Shown: positions 9,554 to 16,087 of the stretch, piece after piece
Numbering within the stretch: the first letter of the stretch is position 1
Layout: every line of letters begins with the position of its first letter
Origin: Mycolicibacterium thermoresistibile
GTDB taxonomy: Bacteria; Actinomycetota; Actinomycetes; Mycobacteriales; Mycobacteriaceae
Assembly (NCBI RefSeq): GCF_900187065.1
Contig: NZ_LT906483.1
Coordinates: forward strand, 4,464,001 to 4,528,000
Length of the DNA stretch: 64,000 nt
Direction of reading: 5' to 3'
The notes under the pieces: model-generated
Database searches by the model: none
What the model was told of the DNA's origin: nothing
Seen by the model: only the letters and a program-made list of their open reading frames with translations
Program-made: the position numbers and the translations under genes

Positions 9554-10411
9554 CTACAGGCCGGCCAGCGCCAGCAGGTGGTCTCGTTCCGGTCCCCTGA
9601 CCAGTTCGGCCGCGGCGAGCTTGTCGGTCTCCCCGATCCCGTAGGACGGGCAGTCGTCGGCCAGCACGCACACTCCGCACGCCGGTTTGCGGGCATGGCA
9701 CACCCGGCGGCCGTGGAAGATCACCCGGTGGCTCAGCAGGGTCCACTCCCGGCGTTCGATGAGCTTGCCGACGGCGTGTTCGACCTTGACCGGATCCCGC
9801 TCGTCGGTCCACCGCCACCGCCGCACCAACCGGCCGAAATGGGTGTCCACCGTGATGCCGGGGACGTCGAACGCGTTGCCGAGGATGACGTTGGCGGTCT
9901 TTCGGCCGACCCCGGGCAGCGTCACCAGGTCCTCGAGGTTGTCGGGCACCTCGCCGTCGAAGCGCTCGACCAGCTCCTGACCGAGCCGGATCAGCGAGTT
10001 CGCCTTGGTGCGGAAGAAGCCGGTCGGCCGGATCAGCTCCTCGAGTTCGGCACGGTCGGCCTGCGCGTAGTCCAGCGCGGTCCGGTACTTGCGGAACAGC
10101 GCCGGGGTGGTCAGGTTCACCCGTTTGTCGGTGCTCTGCGCGGACAGGATCGTCGCCACGGTGAGCTCGAGCGGGTTGGTGAAGTCGAGTTCGCAGTACA
10201 CGTGGGGGAAGGCCTGCGCCAGCTTCCGGTTCATCCGCCGGGCCCGCCGCACCAGGCCCAGCGGGGTTTCGGCGTCCCAGTTCTTCTTCGATCTGGCCTT
10301 CTTCGCCGTGGTCTTCGAATCTGCCGAGGTCTTCGAATCTGCCGAGGGGGCGGACCGCCGAGTGCGCTTGACCGGTGCCGACTCCGCGGCCGAGGACGCT
10401 CCCGTTGTCAC
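9554..10411 (-). CDS. nth: Endonuclease III
   Basis: A DNA glycosylase/AP lyase that removes oxidised pyrimidines. The HhH motif LPGVGRKTANVILG holds the catalytic Lys and VDTHFGRL the catalytic Asp. The C-terminal 4Fe-4S loop has the C-x6-C-x2-C-x5-C pattern (CHARKPACGVCVLADDC). From GTG 10411 the protein has 285 residues. The first 45 or so form a Ser/Lys/Arg-rich extension absent from the 245-residue tuberculosis enzyme. That extension contains two 18-bp in-frame repeats (SADSKT/TSADSK type). A later start cannot be excluded. It is first in the run leading to marP. Confidence 0.93.
   Translation of the reverse strand: MTTGASSAAESAPVKRTRRSAPSADSKTSADSKTTAKKARSKKNWDAETPLGLVRRARRMNRKLAQAFPHVYCELDFTNPLELTVATILSAQSTDKRVNLTTPALFRKYRTALDYAQADRAELEELIRPTGFFRTKANSLIRLGQELVERFDGEVPDNLEDLVTLPGVGRKTANVILGNAFDVPGITVDTHFGRLVRRWRWTDERDPVKVEHAVGKLIERREWTLLSHRVIFHGRRVCHARKPACGVCVLADDCPSYGIGETDKLAAAELVRGPERDHLLALAGL
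10311..10346. repeat. 18-bp tandem repeat in the nth N-terminal region
   Basis: Two perfect 18-bp units (10311-10328 and 10329-10346) encode a duplicated six-residue DSKTSA-type block in the N-terminal extension of endonuclease III. The repeat is in frame, so copy-number change would only lengthen or shorten a probably disordered tail. Confidence 0.9.
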
Positions 10412-10572
10412 GGCTGCCAGCCTACTGAACCCGGTCCGGGGCCCGGCCGCGCTCGAGCCGCGTGTGGTTTCGGGGGTGCATCCCGGGCGGATCCGTCGAA
10501 CCGTTTGACGGTAGTGGCGCCGGTGACGTTTTGTGATCACCCTGAGATCTTCGGCGTGTTTACTTCAGCCTT

Positions 10573-10881
10573 GTGTCTTGGTTGCTCGTCGCGTTCATCC
10601 CCGGGTTGCTGATGCTGGCGACCTTCGGGCTGGAACGCCTCGAAGCCGGTCTGGTCGACGACGCCGCCGCCGACCATCCGGTCCGGGCGCCCCAACGGAA
10701 CCCTACCGCCGGCGTCGAGGCTGATCGGGCGGCTGCCGCCGGGCCGTCGACCAACGGTGTGTCGCGTACCATCGTCGGGTGGGCCGCTGACCTGGACAAA
10801 CCGGCGCTGCCCACCCGCATATATGTCCATCACCAGCAGAAAACGAGTTTTCAGCCGCCCCGACATGCAGATCGTGTGTAG
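10573..10881 (+). CDS. Small membrane protein (Rv3675-like)
   Basis: A 102-residue protein with a single N-terminal hydrophobic helix (WLLVAFIPGLLMLATFGLE) followed by a polar tail. By position and the LLMLAT-GLER motif it matches Rv3675, which precedes crp in M. tuberculosis. The GTG start at 10573 lacks a strong Shine-Dalgarno sequence. The tail is poorly conserved in character, so the exact reading frame end is less sure. Function unknown. Confidence 0.65.
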   Translation: MSWLLVAFIPGLLMLATFGLERLEAGLVDDAAADHPVRAPQRNPTAGVEADRAAAAGPSTNGVSRTIVGWAADLDKPALPTRIYVHHQQKTSFQPPRHADRV

Positions 10882-10890
10882 CGTGGGTAA

Positions 10891-10904
10891 GTCACGCACG
10901 TGAC
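10891..10904. promoter_or_regulatory. Inverted repeat upstream of crp
   Basis: GTCAC-N4-GTGAC lies about 84 bases before the crp start. It is a clean dyad, but its arms are in the opposite sense to the TGTGA-N6-TCACA consensus bound by mycobacterial Crp, so autoregulation through this site is only a possibility. Confidence 0.35.
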
Positions 10905-10987
10905 ATACCTCTAGACTGACTTCGCTAACCGGAACAGGGGTCGGCTGGCGCATGTCACATCACCCAACGGCGTAAGAGGAACAGACT

Positions 10988-11662
10988 GTGGACGAGATCC
11001 TGGCGAGGGCCGGAATCTTCCAGGGGGTTGAACCCAGCGCGGTAGCCGCGCTGACCAAGCAACTGCAGCCCGTGGACTTTCCACGTGGTCACACCGTGTT
11101 CGCCGAGGGGGAGCCAGGCGACCGGTTGTACATCATCATCTCCGGCAAGGTGAAGATCGGCCGGCGGTCACCGGACGGACGGGAGAACCTGCTCACGATC
11201 ATGGGCCCGTCCGACATGTTCGGTGAGCTGTCGATCTTCGACCCGGGCCCGCGGACGTCGAGCGCCACCACGATCACCGAGGTCCGCGCGGTGTCGATGG
11301 ACCGCGACGCGCTCCGGGGGTGGATCAAGGACCGTCCGGAGATCGCCGAGCAGCTGTTGCGCGTGCTGGCCCGCCGGCTGCGCCGCACCAACAACGCGCT
11401 GGCCGACCTGATCTTCACCGACGTGCCGGGCCGGGTGGCCAAGCAGCTGCTGCAGCTCGCGCAGCGGTTCGGCACCCAGGAGGGCGGCATGCTGCGGGTC
11501 ACCCACGACCTGACGCAGGAGGAGATCGCCCAGCTGGTCGGCGCGTCGCGGGAGACCGTGAACAAGGCGCTGGCGGACTTCGCCCAACGGGGCTGGATCC
11601 GGCTCGAGGGTAAGAGCGTACTGATCTCCGACTCGGAGCGGCTGGCCCGCCGAGCCCGCTGA
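10988..11662 (+). CDS. crp: cAMP receptor protein (Crp)
   Basis: A 224-residue transcription factor, almost identical in the positions I could recall to Rv3676. The cyclic-nucleotide-binding domain covers residues 1-120, with the phosphate-binding cassette GELSIFDPGPRTSSATT near residue 80. The dimerisation helix spans about 115-145. The winged-helix domain carries recognition helix GASRETVNKALADF. It regulates carbon metabolism, persistence and respiration genes. GTG start at 10988 with AGAGGAA eight bases upstream. It ends at a strong shared palindromic terminator. Confidence 0.97.
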   Translation: MDEILARAGIFQGVEPSAVAALTKQLQPVDFPRGHTVFAEGEPGDRLYIIISGKVKIGRRSPDGRENLLTIMGPSDMFGELSIFDPGPRTSSATTITEVRAVSMDRDALRGWIKDRPEIAEQLLRVLARRLRRTNNALADLIFTDVPGRVAKQLLQLAQRFGTQEGGMLRVTHDLTQEEIAQLVGASRETVNKALADFAQRGWIRLEGKSVLISDSERLARRAR

Positions 11663-11668
11663 CATCTC

Positions 11669-11721
11669 GCGATTTCGGCGTGGTTGCGATCGCTCAGCGG
11701 TCGTGACCACGCCGAAATCGC
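11669..11721. terminator. Palindromic bidirectional terminator, copy 1
   Basis: A perfect 16 bp stem (11669-11684/11706-11721) between the convergent crp and metallo-beta-lactamase-fold genes. The right arm lies inside the last codons of the latter. The stem core and a second small palindrome in the loop (CGCT-C-AGCG) are shared with the element at 33471-33523. Confidence 0.75.
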
Positions 11722-12491
11722 AAGTAATCGAGCTGGGCGCGCACCGACGACTCGGCGGCGTCCCACAGTTTCTCGTCGACATCGGTGTAGACGTGTTCCA
11801 CCACCTGACGCGCGGTGGCGTCCTCGCCGAGTTCCCGCAGCGCCGCGCGGACCTGTTCGAGACGTTCCTCGCGGTGCGCCAGATACATGTCGCTGACCGC
11901 GGCCAGATCCGGTAGTTCGGGCCCGTGGCCGGGCAACACCACCCGCCGGCCCAGCCCCCGCAGCCGCCGCAGCGACTCCAGATACGCCGCGAGGCTGCCG
12001 TCCTCGTCATCGATCACGGTGGTGCCCCGCCCGAGCACCGTGTCGGCGGTCAGCACCGCGTCGTCGAGCACGAACGACAGCGAGTCGACGGTGTGGCCGG
12101 GTGTGGCCAGCACCGTGATCCGCAGGCCGGCGGCTTCGATGACCTCACCGTCGGTGAGCGGACCACCCAGCCCGCGCAGGAATCCGCTGCCGACCGACCG
12201 CACCACCGCGCCGGTGGCGTCGACGATCTTGTCGATGCCCCCGGTGTGGTCCTCGTGTTTGTGGCTGATCAACACCAGCGGGATCGGCCCCAGCTCGGCC
12301 AGCCGGGCGATGTGGTCGGCGTCGTCGGGCCCCGGGTCGACGACCACCATCTCGTCGCTGCCCGGTCCGCGCAGCACCCAGGTGTTGGTGCCGTCCAGCG
12401 TCATCAGGCCCGGGTTGTCGGCGAGCAGCACCGAGGCGGTCTCGGTCACCGGGCGCAGCAGCCCGTAGGCCGGATGCTCCAGATCGCTCAC
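11694..12491 (-). CDS. Metallo-beta-lactamase-fold hydrolase
   Basis: A 265-residue MBL-fold protein, orthologue of Rv3677c and similar to the LACTB2/glyoxalase-II-like group. The metal-binding motif HKHEDH is intact, followed by the PGHT histidine and LPGHGPEL near the C-terminal helical domain. Family members are hydrolases or RNases; the substrate here is unknown. GTG 12491 overlaps the RidA stop by four bases (GTGA). It is the third gene of a tightly coupled unit that starts at 13104. Confidence 0.88.
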   Translation of the reverse strand: MSDLEHPAYGLLRPVTETASVLLADNPGLMTLDGTNTWVLRGPGSDEMVVVDPGPDDADHIARLAELGPIPLVLISHKHEDHTGGIDKIVDATGAVVRSVGSGFLRGLGGPLTDGEVIEAAGLRITVLATPGHTVDSLSFVLDDAVLTADTVLGRGTTVIDDEDGSLAAYLESLRRLRGLGRRVVLPGHGPELPDLAAVSDMYLAHREERLEQVRAALRELGEDATARQVVEHVYTDVDEKLWDAAESSVRAQLDYLRFRRGHDR

Positions 12492-12946
12492 CTGATCTCG
12501 GCAATCAGCTCGACTTCCACCGGGGCGTCCAGCGGCAGCTCCGACACCCCGACCGCCGAGCGCGCGTGCGCGCCGGCGTCCCCGAAGATCTCCCCGAACA
12601 GTTCCGACGCCCCGTTGACCACCCCCGGCTGACCGGTGAAGCCCGGCGCGGACGCCACGAAGCCGACCACCTTCACGATCCGGGTGACGGCGTCGATCCC
12701 GGCCAGGTCGTGCACCGCCGCCAGCGCGTTGAGCGCACACACCCGGGCCAGCGCCTTCGCCTGCTCCGGGGTCACCTCGCCGCCCACCTTGCCGGTGGCC
12801 GCCAGGTTGCCGTCGACCATCGGCAGCTGACCCGAGGTGTAGACGAGGTTGCCGGTGCGCACCGCCGGTACATACGCCGCCACCGGCGCGGCCACGGCGG
12901 GCAGGCTGATGCCCAGTTCGGTGAGTCGGTTCGACCAGGTGCTCAC
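12488..12946 (-). CDS. RidA-family protein
   Basis: A 152-residue YjgF/YER057c/UK114 family protein, orthologue of Rv3678c. It has the typical YTSGQLP and LNALAAV segments and the strand-rich chorismate-mutase-like trimer fold expected for the family. The classical catalytic Arg of RidA enamine deaminases is not obvious in the ASAPGFTGQPGVVNGAS segment, so it may belong to a non-deaminase subgroup. GTG 12946 overlaps the small upstream gene's stop in GTGA. Confidence 0.85.
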   Translation of the reverse strand: MSTWSNRLTELGISLPAVAAPVAAYVPAVRTGNLVYTSGQLPMVDGNLAATGKVGGEVTPEQAKALARVCALNALAAVHDLAGIDAVTRIVKVVGFVASAPGFTGQPGVVNGASELFGEIFGDAGAHARSAVGVSELPLDAPVEVELIAEIR

Positions 12947-13104
12947 TTCGGACGCTTCAGGTAGGCCACGTGCTGTTCGCCGGTGGGTCCGGGCAGCACC
13001 GACACCAGTTCCCACCCGTCTTCACCCCACTGGTCGAGGATCTGCTTGGTCGCATGGGTGAGCAACGGCACTGTGGCGTACTCCCACCGGGTTGGTTCGG
13101 TCAT
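12943..13104 (-). CDS. Small conserved protein (DUF4177-like, Rv3678A)
   Basis: A 53-residue protein beginning MTEPTRWEYATVPLL and ending LKRPK, with WGEDGWELVSVLPG in the middle. This pattern (WEY.TV...L...G..GWELV.V) is that of small DUF4177-type proteins. It heads a translationally coupled chain: its TGA stop overlaps the RidA GTG start. In M. tuberculosis the equivalent gene is Rv3678A. Function unknown. Confidence 0.82.
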   Translation of the reverse strand: MTEPTRWEYATVPLLTHATKQILDQWGEDGWELVSVLPGPTGEQHVAYLKRPK

Positions 13105-13152
13105 GTTCTGAGCTTATCGGTCGGTCAAATCCTGCTTGGCTAGCATGCAGTG

Positions 13153-14184
13153 GTGAGTTCTTCACCCAGCGGCAACAAACCGGTCGGTTGGCCGTCGCGC
13201 CTGACCAGGGCCCGGCTGCATTTCGTCACCGGCAAGGGCGGTACCGGCAAATCCACCATCGCGGCCGCGCTCGCGTTGTGCCTCGCGGCCGGTGGACGCA
13301 AGGTGTTGCTGGTCGAAGTCGAAGGCCGCCAAGGTATTGCACAGCTGTTCGACGTCCCACCGCTGCCGTACGAGGAAGTCAAGATCGCGACCGCCGAGGG
13401 CGGCGGCGTGGTCAACGCGCTGGCGATCGACACCGAGGCCGCGTTCCTGGAATACCTCGACATGTTCTACAACCTGGGGCTGGCCGGCCGCGCGATGCGG
13501 CGCATCGGCGCGGTCGAGTTCGCCACCACCATCGCCCCGGGCCTGCGCGATGTGCTGCTCACCGGCAAGATCCGCGAGATCGTCACCCGTAACGACAAAC
13601 CGGACAAGCACGCCAAGCAGCAGATCTACGACGCCGTCGTGGTGGACTCACCGCCCACCGGGCGCATCTCACGCTTCCTCGACGTCACCAAGGCGGTGTC
13701 GGATCTGGCCAAGGGCGGCCCGGTGCACGCGCAGGCCGAGAGCGTGGTCAACGTGCTGCATTCCGATCTGACCGCGATCCATCTGGTGACCCTGCTCGAG
13801 GCGTTGCCGATGCAGGAGACCATCGAGGCGATCGAAGAACTGCGCGAACTCGACCTGCCGATCGGCAGTGTGATCGTCAACCGCAACATCCCGGCCTATC
13901 TCGCACCCGGCGATCTGGCCAAGGCGGCCGAAGGTGACATCGACGCCGACACGGTGCGGACCGATCTGGCCAAGACCGGGATCACGCTGTCCGACAAGGA
14001 TTTCGCCGGTCTGCTCACCCAGGCCATTCAGCACGCCACCCGGATCCGGGCGCGCGCCGAGAGCGCCACCCAGCTGGACCGGCTGGACGTGCCCCGGCTG
14101 CAGCTGCCCGCGCTGCCGGAGGGTATCGACCTCGGCAGCCTCTACGAACTCGCCGAAGCGCTTGCCCACCAAGGTGTCCGATGA
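13153..14184 (+). CDS. ArsA/GET3-family ATPase (first of pair)
   Basis: A 343-residue P-loop ATPase, orthologue of Rv3679. A deviant Walker A, GKGGTGKST, is near residue 29, with the switch-type VVDSPPTGR motif near residue 160. The Cys residues of arsenite pumps are absent, so arsenite transport is unlikely. In M. tuberculosis the Rv3679/Rv3680 pair forms a complex resembling eukaryotic GET3 and protects against glycerol- and nitric-oxide-related toxicity (published knowledge, quoted from memory). GTG 13150 is possible. GTG 13153 follows TAGCAT by six bases and would be leaderless. Confidence 0.88.
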   Translation: MSSSPSGNKPVGWPSRLTRARLHFVTGKGGTGKSTIAAALALCLAAGGRKVLLVEVEGRQGIAQLFDVPPLPYEEVKIATAEGGGVVNALAIDTEAAFLEYLDMFYNLGLAGRAMRRIGAVEFATTIAPGLRDVLLTGKIREIVTRNDKPDKHAKQQIYDAVVVDSPPTGRISRFLDVTKAVSDLAKGGPVHAQAESVVNVLHSDLTAIHLVTLLEALPMQETIEAIEELRELDLPIGSVIVNRNIPAYLAPGDLAKAAEGDIDADTVRTDLAKTGITLSDKDFAGLLTQAIQHATRIRARAESATQLDRLDVPRLQLPALPEGIDLGSLYELAEALAHQGVR

Positions 14185-14242
14185 ACGGTCGGCTCGACGC
14201 GCCGATCCGGCACCCGCAGGCACACAGATTGGGGAGGAATCG

Positions 14243-15376
14243 ATGAGCACCGCACCACCCGCCCTCGACATGGGCTCGATCCTCAAGGACACCAGCAACC
14301 GCGTGGTGGTGTGCTGCGGCGCCGGCGGCGTCGGCAAGACCACCACCGCGGCGGCGATGGCCCTGCGCGCCGCCGAATACGGGCGCACCGTCGTGGTTCT
14401 CACCATCGACCCGGCCAAACGACTGGCCCAGGCACTGGGCATCGACGACCTCGGCAACACCCCGCAGCGGGTGCCGCTGGCCCCGGAGGTGCCGGGCGAA
14501 CTGCACGCGATGATGCTCGACATGCGCCGGACGTTCGACGAGATGGTGATCCAGTACTCCGGGCCCGACCGCGCCAACGCGATTCTGGAAAACCAGTTCT
14601 ATCAGACCGTCGCCACGTCACTGGCCGGCACGCAGGAGTACATGGCGATGGAGAAGCTGGGTCAGCTGCTCGCCGAGGACAAGTGGGATCTGGTGGTGGT
14701 CGACACCCCACCGTCGCGCAACGCGCTGGACTTCCTGGATGCGCCGAAACGGCTGGGCAACTTCATGGACAGCCGGCTGTGGCGGTTGCTGCTCGGGCCG
14801 GGTCGCGGCATCGGCCGGCTGGTGACCGGCGCGATGGGCCTGGCCATGAAGGCGATCTCGACGATCCTGGGCTCCCAGATGCTCGCCGACGCCGCGGCGT
14901 TCGTGCAGTCCCTGGACGCCACCTTCGGCGGGTTCCGGGAGAAGGCGGACCGCACCTATGAGCTGCTCAAGCGCCGCGGCACCCAGTTCGTCGTGGTGTC
15001 GGCGGCCGAGCCGGACGCGCTGCGCGAGGCGTCGTTCTTCGTCGACCGGTTGTCGGAGGAGCACATGCCGCTGGCCGGGTTGATCCTCAACCGCACCCAC
15101 CCGACGCTGTGTGATCTGCACCCGGACAAGGCGATCGAGGCCGCCGAGCAGCTCGAGGCGGATGACCCCGCATCGCTGACCGCGGCGGTGCTGCGGATCC
15201 ACGCCGACCGGTATCAGACCGCCAAGCGGGAGATCCGGCTGCTGTCCCGGTTCACCGGGGCCAACCCGCATGTGCCGATCGTCGGGGTGCCGTCGCTTCC
15301 GTTCGACGTCTCCGATCTCGACGCGCTGGGCGCGATCGCCGATCAGATCACCGGAACGACGGAGCCGGCGGCCTGA
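14243..15376 (+). CDS. ArsA/GET3-family ATPase (second of pair)
   Basis: A 377-residue P-loop ATPase, orthologue of Rv3680. It has Walker A GAGGVGKTTT near residue 28, the adjacent TIDPAKRLAQALG switch region, and VVDTPPSRNALDFLDAP. It probably forms a heterodimer with the preceding ATPase. ATG 14243 has GGGGAGG nine bases upstream and matches the tuberculosis start; a longer open frame upstream overlaps the first gene and is not used. The stop lies inside a 12 bp hairpin that separates it from convergent whiB4. Confidence 0.9.
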   Translation: MSTAPPALDMGSILKDTSNRVVVCCGAGGVGKTTTAAAMALRAAEYGRTVVVLTIDPAKRLAQALGIDDLGNTPQRVPLAPEVPGELHAMMLDMRRTFDEMVIQYSGPDRANAILENQFYQTVATSLAGTQEYMAMEKLGQLLAEDKWDLVVVDTPPSRNALDFLDAPKRLGNFMDSRLWRLLLGPGRGIGRLVTGAMGLAMKAISTILGSQMLADAAAFVQSLDATFGGFREKADRTYELLKRRGTQFVVVSAAEPDALREASFFVDRLSEEHMPLAGLILNRTHPTLCDLHPDKAIEAAEQLEADDPASLTAAVLRIHADRYQTAKREIRLLSRFTGANPHVPIVGVPSLPFDVSDLDALGAIADQITGTTEPAA

Positions 15377-15392
15377 TGTCGGCCGCCGGCTC
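15362..15392. terminator. Hairpin across the stop of the second ATPase
   Basis: A perfect 12 bp stem, 15362-15373 with 15381-15392, encloses the TGA stop in a 7-base loop. Stems of this strength at convergent junctions act as U-less terminators in mycobacteria (inference). Confidence 0.6.
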
Positions 15393-15451
15393 GTGCGGGT
15401 CGGTGAAGTCGGCCGGGGTCGGCCGGTGACGTTGTCAGATCTGCGAGGCGG

Positions 15452-15820
15452 TCAGACCGCGTTGCGTTGTTTGCGCTGCGCGGCGAAGAAGTCCGCCCAG
15501 GAAACCACCTCAGGATGCTGTTTGAGCAGGGCTCGACGTTGGCGCTCGGTCATTCCACCCCAGACGCCGAACTCGACCCGGTTGTCGAGGGCGTCGGCGC
15601 CGCACTCGAGGATGACCGGGCAGTGCCGGCAGATCACCGCTGCCTTGCGCTGCGCGGCACCGCGGACGAACAGTTCATCGGGGTCGGTCTGCCGGCACCG
15701 GGCGCGGGACACCCACGCAATCCGGGACTCCGACGAGGTACTGGGTTTGAAACCAGGGGCAGTGGACTTGCTCCTGCCGGGTGCGGGCCGATTGCTTGAC
15801 ACCAGCGATCCCTTCTTCAT
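15452..15820 (-). CDS. whiB4: WhiB4 redox-sensing Fe-S transcriptional regulator
   Basis: A 122-residue Wbl protein. Four Cys in the C...C-x2-C-x5-C arrangement (RARC, then VICRHCPVILEC) bind a 4Fe-4S cluster. The Wbl turn GVWGGMTERQRR and a basic C-terminus follow. Orthologue of Rv3681c, which represses antioxidant genes in an oxygen-sensitive way. ATG 15820 is used here; GTG 15802 has AAGGGA six bases upstream and may be the true start (116 residues). It is divergent from ponA2, with a 27-bp palindrome in its upstream region. Confidence 0.93.
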   Translation of the reverse strand: MKKGSLVSSNRPAPGRSKSTAPGFKPSTSSESRIAWVSRARCRQTDPDELFVRGAAQRKAAVICRHCPVILECGADALDNRVEFGVWGGMTERQRRALLKQHPEVVSWADFFAAQRKQRNAV

Positions 15821-15848
15821 GACCGTTCGAGGCGGTCCTTTCTACCTC

Positions 15849-15875
15849 GGCGTAAATCGTAATGCGATCTACGCC
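15849..15875. promoter_or_regulatory. 27-bp palindrome upstream of whiB4
   Basis: Two 11-bp arms (15849-15859 and 15865-15875, one mismatch) flank a 5-base spacer, 28 bases before the whiB4 ATG. Size and symmetry fit an operator for a dimeric repressor or a 5' UTR structure. No known consensus was recognised. Confidence 0.5.
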
Positions 15876-16073
15876 ACATTGCCCAGCGGATTGTTACGTT
15901 AATCGCACTGTGCATAGAAGCTACGTGGTCAGCGCTGGTTTATGCAAGACGGAGACCGGCACAATTTTGGGACGAGCGTGCAGGGCCAGTCACTTCCGTT
16001 ACTCGCGCACCTCGCCGTGACGCCGGATTCGCGGTATCTGCACAGCTCGGCAGATCAGGTCCGCCACCGTCGC

Positions 16074-16087
16074 TACGCTGTACGTCA
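16074..16087 (+). promoter_or_regulatory. Probable leaderless promoter of ponA2
   Basis: TACGCT at 16074-16079 precedes the ATG by seven bases, and no ribosome-binding site is seen. The remaining 200 bases up to whiB4 show no other clear element apart from the palindrome. Confidence 0.45.
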
